Assembly (NCBI GenBank): GCA_910576335.1
Contig: CAJTIU010000006.1
Span: forward strand, 177,795-241,794
Direction: 5' to 3'
From: Lachnospiraceae bacterium
Lineage (GTDB): Bacteria > Bacillota > Clostridia > Lachnospirales > Lachnospiraceae
DNA length: 64,000 nt
Shown one piece after another: positions 7,921 through 15,907 of this stretch. Each line of letters begins with the position of its first letter. Position 1 is the stretch's first letter. The translations under genes and the position numbers were made by a program. Below the pieces are notes generated by a model. That model had not been told where the DNA came from and did no database searches. It was given only the letters and a program-made list of their open reading frames with translations.

Positions 7921-8898
7921 TTATAATCCAAAGTCTTCTAGCCTAATATATACTTTTAAAGGTGAGCCATCAGCTCTTAATTTCATATGGCATATTTGCC
8001 ATATAAGCAACCCCTTTTTGTCCTTATTACAATAAATTTTCTTTTGAGGCCATTTTAGTAATGCATATATTGTAGACATTGATATATTTTCATAGTGGCT
8101 TATCTTTTTTAACATATCAACTCTTTTTTCATAACTTTTGTGATAAATATTAGTCCCTAGATTAGTAAAAAAATCGCCTGTAAAATCACAGTCCAAAATA
8201 TACTCTGCATTGTTGTCGAGATAGTTGCTATATCTATTATTACTGCAAATTTCATATCCCATGTTTTGAGATAAAAGACAACACTTTTCAAATGTACAAG
8301 GTCCCCAAACCAAACGCAAAAACTTATTTCTTGGAACCATAAATCCAATATTCCATAAATGAAATCCTTCTTTTCCTAAATATATTATTTTTTTCATAAG
8401 TCCGTTGATTTCTGCAGTAGAAAATTTCACTGTATGTAAAACCAAAAAGTCAATAATATTTTTATAAATTTTTAAAGTCTTCCCTTTCGGAAGATTTTCA
8501 TAATCTATCTCAAAAAACAAACATGGACAGGGATCCTTTTTATTTAGTTCCAAGTTATCATATTCTAAAGATATTGCTTTGATATATTTTTTTTCTTCAA
8601 AATCATCTTCGACTATTTTTTTTAGGACGTAGTATAATCCATCTGTTAGATCTTTGGTTTCTCTGCTTTTTTTATATACATTTTCCTCGTAAAATTTATA
8701 TAATTTTTTCATATCCCAAACTTTAAAAATCAAATCAACATTGTCGTTAAAATGGTATTCGAACCACATTTCATTTGTGGTTATTTCATACTTTTGTAAA
8801 TTATCTAATAAAATGCCTATATTTTTGCGACTGTCTGCTTTTAATAAAGATTCATCCATTTGTTCTAGAGCATAATTGTATAAATCTTTTATCTTCAA
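7921..8898 (-). CDS. Unknown 325-aa protein of the peptide-maturation cluster
   Basis: I do not recognise this family with confidence. It starts with TTG at 8898 (MKIKDLYNYALEQM), supported by an AGAGGTG ribosome site 8 nt upstream; the next Met is 13 residues in. It has no signal peptide or membrane helix, so it should be cytoplasmic. Visible features are DPCPCLFFEID near 140, WNIGFMVPRNKFLRLVWGP near 200, and a C-terminal LLKWPQ...WQICHMKLRADGSPLKVY pattern. The last pattern (H-K followed by a P-x-K-x-Y end) reminds me of uncharacterised proteins found beside lanthipeptide and proteusin genes, but this is a weak memory match. It lies between the protease/DUF1611 gene and the exporter genes, so a role in peptide maturation is inferred. 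Confidence 0.7.
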   Translation of the reverse strand: MKIKDLYNYALEQMDESLLKADSRKNIGILLDNLQKYEITTNEMWFEYHFNDNVDLIFKVWDMKKLYKFYEENVYKKSRETKDLTDGLYYVLKKIVEDDFEEKKYIKAISLEYDNLELNKKDPCPCLFFEIDYENLPKGKTLKIYKNIIDFLVLHTVKFSTAEINGLMKKIIYLGKEGFHLWNIGFMVPRNKFLRLVWGPCTFEKCCLLSQNMGYEICSNNRYSNYLDNNAEYILDCDFTGDFFTNLGTNIYHKSYEKRVDMLKKISHYENISMSTIYALLKWPQKKIYCNKDKKGLLIWQICHMKLRADGSPLKVYIRLEDFGL

Positions 8899-8929
8899 TA
8901 TCGTAACACCTCTCTTTTCTGTATGATTT

Positions 8930-10762
8930 TTATTCTGTAAAGTATCTCAGACATTCATCAAATATTTTTTCGTCCTCAGATCCTAAAACATATGTATTTA
9001 TACCTGTTTTTTTGCTTATTTCATCAGCTCTTCTTTTTGCTTCTTGAAAACTCACCTTTTTCTTTACATCTGACAAATATGCCCATTGTAGATCTTCGAA
9101 AAAAGGGTAAACACAAATTGCTATTACATTATTCACAGAATCAAAATGGTTTAAATAACAAATGCTTCTCTGTATATATTCATCTTCATCAAAATAATTG
9201 CATATTAATATAAAACCATCAGGATCTGCTGCATACAACAAATTATTTTGGTGAACAGGCATATATTTTAGATTTCCTGTATCGTATGCTATTGTCTGGC
9301 TTTGCGAACCAATTAATATTATATCCGGGTTTTTCTGTTGAATTTTATTTAACATATAGTTAATCATTAATATTTCATCCATGCCCTCTAAATAGGCTGT
9401 GCTTTCATATCCCATAGGGTAAACTTCATCCATCCCAAAAAGCTGAGCCGATGGTTCTGTTCCAAGTTGTCCCACTTTGTATCCTCTGCGTTGGAATTCT
9501 GCTCTCAATCTTAATTGGGTGGTAAATTTACCTTGCTTTGAGCTTGTACCAGTCACACATAATATTGGAATGCCAATCTTGTATAATTTTCCAAAATGAT
9601 TTAAGGGTACGTTTTCTCTCCGTATACATGGAGTATAAACATTATCCAACATTTTTTTATTTTCACTACACTTCCAATCATCAAACATAAATATTTTTTT
9701 ATTGTATCTCTGACTCAACTTAAATATTTCTTCTCTATAAGATTTCCCGACTATCTTCTCTAATTGTTTTAGATGACCTAAAATCAAAGTGTCGAAGTCC
9801 TTCTCCCATATGAGTCCTTCTATGTCTGTTATCATATAATCTTTTTTCAGATTAGGATCATTTAAGACAACAGATGTCTTTTTTCCACATACCCCCATAT
9901 ATTTACTGTCATATACACCACACAGTTCAAATTGCAGTAACTCTGAGAATCTCACTATTGAGTGCATTTCTTTATTAAATGGAAAGAGTATAGCTCTTTT
10001 TATTGCAAATGGTTTCCGTATTTTTCCTATTTCTTTCCTTTTATGCACTTTTTTTGCAGATTCCTTTAATAATAATTTGGCTTGAAACAAGTTTAGTCCG
10101 TTTTGCTGCATTTTTTTATAAATCCATGAAGCAATATATGGACATGCAAAACTTGTTCCAGAAACTCGTTTTTCTTCTTGATTTAGCCATGGGAGCCTAT
10201 GTGTAATACCACATCCCCTGACATTAATTAGTTCGCTTTCCACATATTCAAACTCGTATATATGTTGGCAATTTAATGAGATATCAACACCAATAACGTT
10301 AGCATAAGCAGCTGGATAGCTTATGGAACCATCATTAGCAAAAGCAGCTACGATAATACTTCCGCGATTTATTATCGTTTCACATATTTCTTTTAATTCA
10401 TCGTTCGCTTCATAATAATTAATGCCAAAACTAAGATTAATAATAGCTCCCCAGTAATTTTTGTTAATATATTTTAGAACATTAACTAATAGTTCAGCCG
10501 AAATATCTGCGTATTTGTCAAACACTTTTACAATTAATATTTTTGCCGCTTTGTTTTCTTTCCATATTGCATAGAATATTGCTGTCCCATGTCCTATTGT
10601 ATCTTCTATTTCCAAATCTTCTATTAGATTTTGAGGATTTTCTTCACTATGATAAAGATGTATTCCTTTATATTTTGCTGCCTTTATTTTATAATGTCCA
10701 GTATTTATGCCACTATCTATGATAATAAAATCATATCTTTCTTTTGAAAATTCCTTATTCAT
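8930..10762 (-). CDS. Subtilisin-like (S8) protease fused to a DUF1611/TIGR04066-like P-loop domain
   Basis: A 610-aa two-part protein. Residues 1-240 are a subtilisin domain with all catalytic residues in place: Asp16 (IIIDSG), His58 (GHGT), oxyanion Asn143 (AAFANDGS) and Ser204 (GTSFACP). There is no signal peptide, so it should work in the cytoplasm, where it is the best candidate for leader removal. Residues about 255-610 resemble DUF1611 proteins: an N-terminal Rossmann-like part (AILFPFNKE...CGVYDSKYMG), then a P-loop GTSSKQGKFT at 405-414 with the unusual GxxxxxGKxT spacing of that family. From memory, clostridial TIGR04066 'peptide maturation system' proteins share this second half. 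DUF1611 includes the D-glutamate N-acetyltransferase DgcN, so acyl transfer is one possible activity. Its actual reaction here is unknown. Confidence 0.82.
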   Translation of the reverse strand: MNKEFSKERYDFIIIDSGINTGHYKIKAAKYKGIHLYHSEENPQNLIEDLEIEDTIGHGTAIFYAIWKENKAAKILIVKVFDKYADISAELLVNVLKYINKNYWGAIINLSFGINYYEANDELKEICETIINRGSIIVAAFANDGSISYPAAYANVIGVDISLNCQHIYEFEYVESELINVRGCGITHRLPWLNQEEKRVSGTSFACPYIASWIYKKMQQNGLNLFQAKLLLKESAKKVHKRKEIGKIRKPFAIKRAILFPFNKEMHSIVRFSELLQFELCGVYDSKYMGVCGKKTSVVLNDPNLKKDYMITDIEGLIWEKDFDTLILGHLKQLEKIVGKSYREEIFKLSQRYNKKIFMFDDWKCSENKKMLDNVYTPCIRRENVPLNHFGKLYKIGIPILCVTGTSSKQGKFTTQLRLRAEFQRRGYKVGQLGTEPSAQLFGMDEVYPMGYESTAYLEGMDEILMINYMLNKIQQKNPDIILIGSQSQTIAYDTGNLKYMPVHQNNLLYAADPDGFILICNYFDEDEYIQRSICYLNHFDSVNNVIAICVYPFFEDLQWAYLSDVKKKVSFQEAKRRADEISKKTGINTYVLGSEDEKIFDECLRYFTE

Positions 10763-10824
10763 CTCAACTTACATTCCTTTCGCCTTGCTCGTGCAACTCG
10801 ATGTCTTCGATCATGGAATCTTTC

Positions 10825-10860
10825 TGTGAAAGCAGTTGTTTTTATAAAACTGCTTTCACA
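10825..10860 (-). repeat. Stem-loop just after precursor A
   Basis: TGTGAAAGCAGTT and its exact complement AACTGCTTTCACA form a 13-bp perfect stem with a 10-nt loop, 11 nt downstream of the precursor A stop codon. There is no T-run. Such hairpins behind RiPP precursor genes often act as partial terminators or 3' stabilisers that raise precursor mRNA above that of downstream genes; that role is inferred here. Confidence 0.7.
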
Positions 10861-10871
10861 AAAATTATTTG

Positions 10872-10955
10872 TTACCATACGCAACAAGACTCTCCCATAT
10901 ATAAATAGATTCTGTTAGATGCTTTGATTTTCTTCTTTTTTAATTTTTTCATCAT
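10872..10955 (-). CDS. Precursor peptide A of the radical SAM peptide cluster (26-27 aa)
   Basis: A tiny gene starting with two ATGs (10955 and 10952). From the second it encodes 26 residues beginning MKKLKKKKIKA (1-11) and ending MGESCCVW (19-26). A GGGAG ribosome site lies about 10 nt upstream of the first ATG. It lines up along its whole length with precursor B at 4281-4364, with one gap before Gly-Glu; the shared core is GE-x-C-C-x-W at the C-terminus. It lies between the acyl-carrier gene and the protease/DUF1611 gene and is followed by a 13-bp stem-loop. I infer that it is the substrate of the radical SAM enzymes, with the Cys pair and/or Trp as modification sites. Confidence 0.83.
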   Translation of the reverse strand: MMKKLKKKKIKASNRIYLYMGESCCVW

Positions 10956-10981
10956 AATCTATCGCTCCCTTTTCTTGCCTG

Positions 10982-11248
10982 CTAATTTGTTTCTTGTGTC
11001 AAAATCATTTTTTGGCTTATTATTTTGTTTTCGACATATGTAATAAATTCATTGATATTTTGGTATTTTTCCGGCAATAGTTCCTCATCCGAGAAAACTA
11101 TATCGAATGTCCCCTCTAAATCACATATCAAGGCAACAAATTGTAGTGAATCCATTTCTATTCTTATTTCCTCATTTTCGTCAATATCCACGCCCACGTC
11201 ATTAATCAGTCCTAATATACTTTCTTTTAGATTTATATCCTCTTTCAT
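10982..11248 (-). CDS. Acyl-carrier protein (peptide maturation system acyl-carrier-related protein)
   Basis: An 88-aa acidic protein with the fold pattern of acyl or peptidyl carrier proteins. The phosphopantetheine site is in EMDSLQFVALICDLE, with Ser34 as the attachment residue, followed by the conserved DEELLPEKYQNINEF helix-3 region. The ATG at 11248 follows GGAAGG; a GTG 8 codons upstream gives a longer version but has no better site. A carrier protein is unexpected in a ribosomal peptide cluster. It matches my memory of the carrier-related proteins annotated next to clostridial Cys-rich peptide radical SAM maturases. No adenylating or ketosynthase enzyme is nearby, so the acyl group and its source are unknown. 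Confidence 0.85.
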   Translation of the reverse strand: MKEDINLKESILGLINDVGVDIDENEEIRIEMDSLQFVALICDLEGTFDIVFSDEELLPEKYQNINEFITYVENKIISQKMILTQETN

Positions 11249-11347
11249 ATTATATTCGTTCCTTCCTTTCACTTAAGTAGTCTGTTCCCTGGTTCATGCT
11301 TGTTGATGGAGTGCTTGATTTGTGTTTTCAATCTGCTCCTCATACGG

Positions 11348-12685
11348 TTATAAATCATCAATTTCTATTATTTCTTTGGCCTTTTTACTTAATAATGAAC
11401 TCATCCACTTTAGGTATTCTATGTTTTCTGAACAATTAATTTGACGGTGAAACTTCATGGCATAATTACATTTTGCGCCTCCCATGCAAAATGGGTATGC
11501 AATACACTTATAACATTCTGTTAAGTTCTCTTTTCTGGTTAGCCATTTTGCCTCCTTAAATTTGTCTATATGAATTTTACCCATATCATCAATATAACCA
11601 ATCTTGCTTTCGCAACAATACACTTTATCGTTCATGGCCATTTCGCATTTGTAAACTGAAGCATCATTTGTAATAACAAAACCATTCTTTTTTGACGCTG
11701 GGCAAAATTGTACTTCACTATTATACTCTAAATAATCTTGTAATTTAGCTCCTTGTCTTTCGGAAAGTTTGTAAATATTAGTTATAAGCTTTATGTCCGA
11801 AATCACTTGTTCCTTATGGGAATTAATTCTATCGCCAAGCCAATCATGAACTGCTTCAAAAACTACATGAAAACGGCTGTCTCCACCAAATTCTCCATTC
11901 CATTTTATTATAAAATCTTCAATATAATTATAGTTATCATTTGACACATTGACTCTAATATCTATTGAATAAGTACGATTAATTTTTTTTATTTCTCTTA
12001 GATTTTGTAAAATAGTGTCGTAAGTACCGTTTCCATTTTTTAGCGGTCTCTGTTTGTTATGATATTCTTTTATGCCATCAATCGTAATCATATAAAAAAA
12101 TATGTGAGAATTTAAAAGCTTTAAAAACAAGTCTTGCGTCAAAAGATAGCCATTGGTTGTAATTCGCCCTAGATAAGAAAAACTATTTTTTCTGCCTAAT
12201 TGTACCACATAATCACTCAATTCCAATAACTTAGATGTTTCTAATAATGGTTCTCCCCCAAACCAGTTTATATAAACTTTTTTAGCGGTACTCCTTGTTT
12301 TTTTGTCAATAAATTTTTTGATTTTATTTGCTGATTCATTATCAAATGAATCATTTTCCTCGTGTTGATAACAGTAAATACATTTAAAATTGCATCTGTG
12401 CGTCATCACAATAGTTAAATCTAATACTTCTGCATCCCAGACAATACTATTATATTTATATTCTATATATTCTATTTCATTTTGTGCTGTTGTAGTAATA
12501 TACCCTCGTTTTACTAGCCTTTCCAATAACTGCGAATTATTTAGAACTATATCTAATTTCCTTTTTTTGAAAATATCATATATCTGTTTTGAAATTAAAT
12601 CACATTTTCTGCTTAATGTATTATATACATAATATTGGTTATCAAAATTTTTTTGGATTAAATTATATTCTGAAAATTTGTACAT
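11348..12685 (-). CDS. Radical SAM/SPASM peptide maturase (CcpM-like)
   Basis: A 445-aa radical SAM enzyme. Residues 1-90 form an N-terminal region (MYKFSEYNLIQ...YYVYNTLSRKCDLISKQIYDIF) like the substrate-recognition start of peptide maturases. The [4Fe-4S] cluster ligands are Cys98, Cys102 and Cys105 in CNFKCIYCYQ, followed by the GGEPLL motif. The C-terminal 110 residues are Cys-rich (FCPASKKNGFVI, YKCEMAM, CYKCIAYPFCMGGAKC), a SPASM domain binding two auxiliary clusters. The Met at 12685 is chosen because AAGGAG lies about 11 nt upstream; a Met 12 codons earlier has no site. I take it as the main modifier of the Cys-Cys-x-Trp peptides, comparable to the Cys-rich peptide maturase CcpM. The bond formed (thioether, C-C or other) is unknown. 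Confidence 0.88.
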   Translation of the reverse strand: MYKFSEYNLIQKNFDNQYYVYNTLSRKCDLISKQIYDIFKKRKLDIVLNNSQLLERLVKRGYITTTAQNEIEYIEYKYNSIVWDAEVLDLTIVMTHRCNFKCIYCYQHEENDSFDNESANKIKKFIDKKTRSTAKKVYINWFGGEPLLETSKLLELSDYVVQLGRKNSFSYLGRITTNGYLLTQDLFLKLLNSHIFFYMITIDGIKEYHNKQRPLKNGNGTYDTILQNLREIKKINRTYSIDIRVNVSNDNYNYIEDFIIKWNGEFGGDSRFHVVFEAVHDWLGDRINSHKEQVISDIKLITNIYKLSERQGAKLQDYLEYNSEVQFCPASKKNGFVITNDASVYKCEMAMNDKVYCCESKIGYIDDMGKIHIDKFKEAKWLTRKENLTECYKCIAYPFCMGGAKCNYAMKFHRQINCSENIEYLKWMSSLLSKKAKEIIEIDDL

Positions 12686-12850
12686 ACAAATATTAACTCC
12701 TTGTGTTATGGTTAAAATCATATCGTTTTTTGCCTTTAGTATTACATCTGGTAAGAAATGCGGAGAATACTATGTAGGCTTGAATTAATGTGTTGGCTGG
12801 TTTGTGCCAGTGCTGGGCAAAAGTTTGATGCAATGTGGGCACATCGGCTA

Positions 12851-13804
12851 TTAGGTGCTTTTTAGAATACATCTTCTATCTATATTAAGAACACAAGGTT
12901 TACACCATTCAAGAAATTCGCAGTCATTACATTCGTTATATTTCTTGTTGTTTTGTCTAAATTGGTTTAATGCCTTGTCTTTATGCCAAAATTCTGCTAA
13001 ACTCGAACCTTTATAATCCGAATCTCTTGTCTTTATATGTGTACACGGCAGCATATGGCCATTGACGTCTACAGACATGGAATATCTTCCGGCACTACAG
13101 CCCTTCATAATCGGATTTCTTATCTTAATTCCACATAAATTTTTCAGTTCATAAAAACAAGATTCAATATTAATTTGGGTTCTACCCTTATGCTCTTTTA
13201 TAAAATTTGCCAAAAAGACAATGTCTTTGTAACTGAGGTGACTATCTATTACATCGCTTGCATTAGGCTTATTCTTCAATATATCTATTGCACCAACACC
13301 CATCTTTTCAGCAAAATCATATAATTGTGGAAAGTCGTACACATTATCATTACGGGCAACCCAGTTGATCTTAGTTTTTATTCCTTTTTGTGGAGCAAGT
13401 TGTATAATACCTACCGCTTCTTTAAATCCTTCCCTTGATTTTTTGTTTATTTCTTCTGTGGAGCCATTTAATGATACATACAATGCGTCAACTCTTGCTA
13501 GAACCTTATATAGTTCATTGGTAATTGTAACTCCGCTGGTTGAGATATTTAATTCCATATTACAATCTTTTACTAATGTTATTGCTTGTATTATATAAGG
13601 ATATAATAAAGGCTCACCACCACTGAACAATATTTTTCCTACCCCTAATTTTTTTGCTTCTGTTATATAAAGCTGTAGCAATGACCAATCAAAATTTTTA
13701 TCTGGAATATTACCAACACTTTTATAACACTGTAAACATTTCCACGGACATACTGTAGTTAATTCGAAATTGAGTATTTTTGGATATCTTAAGTATGCTG
13801 ACAT
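12851..13804 (-). CDS. Second radical SAM/SPASM enzyme
   Basis: A 317-aa radical SAM protein with cluster ligands Cys19, Cys23 and Cys26 (CPWKCLQC) and SGGEPLL about 40 residues later. Its C-terminus has a SPASM-type set of Cys (GCSAGRYSMSVDVNGHMLPC, then ECNDCEFLEWCKPC, then C near the end). The start at 13804 follows AAGGGGAAACCGGAG. It is smaller than its neighbour at 11348-12685 and lacks the N-terminal recognition region, so it may act on the same peptide after the first enzyme or use the other enzyme's recognition domain. Which residue it modifies cannot be told from sequence. It is separated from the downstream radical SAM gene by 165 nt. Confidence 0.87.
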   Translation of the reverse strand: MSAYLRYPKILNFELTTVCPWKCLQCYKSVGNIPDKNFDWSLLQLYITEAKKLGVGKILFSGGEPLLYPYIIQAITLVKDCNMELNISTSGVTITNELYKVLARVDALYVSLNGSTEEINKKSREGFKEAVGIIQLAPQKGIKTKINWVARNDNVYDFPQLYDFAEKMGVGAIDILKNKPNASDVIDSHLSYKDIVFLANFIKEHKGRTQINIESCFYELKNLCGIKIRNPIMKGCSAGRYSMSVDVNGHMLPCTHIKTRDSDYKGSSLAEFWHKDKALNQFRQNNKKYNECNDCEFLEWCKPCVLNIDRRCILKST

Positions 13805-13898
13805 CTCCGGTTTCCCCTTTGCCTTCCTTATTCTTTTGAATATTTTGGTTCTGCATTGTAATCAAAAATAGTCATCATTCACAGTTTATGATCTGTCA

Positions 13899-14975
13899 TC
13901 AATTGTTAGCTCTTAAGCCTTCCGATAATTCTTTTAAGAGTGTTTTTGAAAATATATAATCTTTTTTCCGCAAACTATCTATCATATTGTAGATTTTCTC
14001 TTCACTTACATTTTGCTTTATTTTTCCTTCCAAAACGGTTTTTTTCTTTTCATAAATAAGTTTTTTGATTATTGTGTTTCTTAAAATAGCACTTTGTTTA
14101 ATTAATTCCATGTTCAAATCCTTTAAATTGTTTATATGATAAATCAATTTCTTTTTGTAAAAGTATTCTATTCGTTTTAACATTAATTCTTTGTGAATAA
14201 CTAGCACTTGGGCTGCTTTTACCGCATCCCAATTTTTCATATATATCTGTTTTAATCCCTCGTAATAAGCGAGCCCAAAAATGTAATCAAATCCATTTTC
14301 TACATTCTCAACAATAGCATCCTCTGACTCATTTGTGAAATAATGATATAAGCCATCTCCATACATATCTTTTGATGTTATATAGTTTTCTAACTGAAGA
14401 ATGGTGTTTTTATATTCATATTTAAAATCTATAAATTCAACTTTTTTTAGAAATCTATATAATAAATATTTGCAATCTAGTCCGTCTATATCAAAAGCCT
14501 TTTCTACTTCTTCAAAGCTGCATTTATCAAAACTCAATTTTCCATTTCTAAAAAAATCAGCAAGGTAAAAAATCCTTTCTTCCTGATCATAACCAAATAT
14601 TAAAGGATTATGAGTCATATTTTCTTTACTTTCATAATTGCGAATACATGCCATATTTACGTACGTATAAATGTAATAGCCATTTGAGATCTGATTCATA
14701 AAAAATTCTACTATATCCATAGTATTATTTAATATAAAATCACGCGTTATTGCATTCTCATAAATAAAATAACAATTATACCACATATCGGTTCTGAAAA
14801 AATCACTATAACCGATTTTGGGATTTATTCTTAAATTGATAAAATTTCCCATTATCCAATCCAATTCATTTTCTTTTTCTCCAATAATGGACAACAAAAA
14901 AGAGTCTGCAGGTATATGGTTAATTAGTGGCTTATGAATTGGCAATATCTCTTTTCTTCTCATTTTCTTCCCCAT
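13899..14975 (-). CDS. First gene of the peptide cluster, 358 aa, possible C39/BtrH-like acyltransferase or protease fold
   Basis: Not firmly recognised. Around residues 55-165 the sequence reads GYSDFFRTDMWYNCYFIYENA, then GYYIYTYVNMACIRNY, then HNPLIFGYDQEERIFYLADFF and a KCSFEEVEKAF ending. I associate that order of motifs with papain-like C39/BtrH-type domains seen in NRPS and RiPP clusters. BtrH itself moves an acyl group from a carrier protein to an antibiotic, which would suit the ACP encoded here. A classical catalytic Cys-His pair is not obvious, so this is inference. The C-terminal 180 residues are helical and charged. The start could be 14975 or, with a GGGGA site, the Met at 14963. 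It follows the consensus promoter at 15216-15244 by about 230 nt. Confidence 0.65.
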   Translation of the reverse strand: MGKKMRRKEILPIHKPLINHIPADSFLLSIIGEKENELDWIMGNFINLRINPKIGYSDFFRTDMWYNCYFIYENAITRDFILNNTMDIVEFFMNQISNGYYIYTYVNMACIRNYESKENMTHNPLIFGYDQEERIFYLADFFRNGKLSFDKCSFEEVEKAFDIDGLDCKYLLYRFLKKVEFIDFKYEYKNTILQLENYITSKDMYGDGLYHYFTNESEDAIVENVENGFDYIFGLAYYEGLKQIYMKNWDAVKAAQVLVIHKELMLKRIEYFYKKKLIYHINNLKDLNMELIKQSAILRNTIIKKLIYEKKKTVLEGKIKQNVSEEKIYNMIDSLRKKDYIFSKTLLKELSEGLRANN

Positions 14976-15215
14976 GTTTATATATTTTTTGCCTATACTT
15001 TAAATATTGTCTTAGTTAACCTTACACATTAGAAGTATAACAATCCCAAATGGTCAAATTCGCATAAGTGCTTTATTTAACAGGTAAAGAATTTCTTGCT
15101 ACGAATAATTCAACAATAACATTTTCTGTAAAGAGTATTCATATTATTTTGAATTGAAAAAATTAGCTATATTTTGAGGTTGCTCTTTTAACTATCCCAA
15201 TATTTTTATACCTGT

Positions 15216-15244
15216 ATTATATAACTCGTGATAAAATTTGTCAA
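15216..15244 (-). promoter_or_regulatory. Consensus sigma-A promoter for the peptide cluster
   Basis: On the minus strand TTGACA (15239-15244) and TATAAT (15216-15221) are separated by exactly 17 nt, a perfect consensus. It reads into the peptide cluster, with about 230 nt of leader before the first start codon. I see no conserved structure in that leader. Confidence 0.8.
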
Positions 15245-15566
15245 TATTTACCATTAAAAAACATCATAAATTTATCAAGTAAAACATAAAGAAATATCAT
15301 GGTTAAACAGATGCATTTAACATCCGGATTAAACTCGAAATATTTCAATACACAGGCAATCTTTATATTATGGAAAAAGTTAAGTATAGAGATCCAAGGA
15401 AGTTGGGGCACGACATATATAATTGAAGATATACAGGAATAAGAGGTATTTTTCAATAGCGCTGAGCCACTGCGCCTGAGTAGACCGCAGTATTGTATGC
15501 AGAAGCCTGCCATTTCTGACAGGCTTCGATGTGACAAATATCAGAGAAAACTTTTCTCTTAATTCA
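15245..15566. other. Gene-poor stretch between the peptide cluster and the 68-aa gene
   Basis: Overlapping open frames of 68 and 98 codons exist on the minus strand but have no ribosome site and no family resemblance, so I do not call them. A hairpin, GAAGCCTG...CAGGCTTC at about 15503-15530, follows the 68-aa gene and may be its transcript end; there is no T-run. Confidence 0.4.
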
Positions 15567-15773
15567 TCATGCAGAGAGTTTTTCATCTACCCAATTTAAA
15601 AGCCAATTAATACAGTAATCAATTACCTTACCTGTGAATTCCTTTGCAGGCTTCTCACAAGATTTTAGGCATCCGCTGACTGTAGCATTAATCTGCTTTC
15701 TTGCCTCCGCCTTAAGGTCAATTTTCTGTTGGCTTCCAACTGTTTTGATGATTTCATTATTTTTGTTTGACAT
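15567..15773 (-). CDS. Small protein, 68 aa, unknown
   Basis: Starts MSNKNNEIIKTVGSQQKID with an AAAGGTGG ribosome site 8 nt upstream of the ATG at 15773. It has three Cys (GCLKSC near residue 35-39 and DYC near 54) and a hydrophobic C-terminus, INWLLNWVDEKLSA. I do not recognise it. It lies about 130 nt downstream of the HEPN-like gene on the same strand and upstream of the peptide cluster promoter. It could be a partner of the HEPN protein or a separate small bioactive peptide; nothing in the sequence decides. Confidence 0.55.
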   Translation of the reverse strand: MSNKNNEIIKTVGSQQKIDLKAEARKQINATVSGCLKSCEKPAKEFTGKVIDYCINWLLNWVDEKLSA

Positions 15774-15907
15774 AAATTAGTCCACCTTTCGTAAATTATG
15801 GAGTTAGACCTTATGTCTAATCCTCGTATCACCATAATTTAGATGGTCAAATCAAACTATCTCTACAATACAAATATAACATGTAGCATGTTAAAAGAGC
15901 AAGTATA

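Noticed and set aside
12785..12844. Minus-strand 19-codon ORF MCPHCIKLLPSTGTNQPTH with two Cys and an LPSTG-like stretch between the radical SAM genes
   Set aside because: No ribosome site, overlaps the end region of the upstream gene, no resemblance to the twin precursors; probably chance.
15110..15142. Minus-strand 10-codon ORF MNTLYRKCYC in the cluster leader
   Set aside because: No ribosome site and no match to the CC-x-W precursors.
15241..15586. Two overlapping minus-strand open frames of 98 and 68 codons
   Set aside because: No ribosome sites, one crosses a hairpin, and no family pattern is seen.
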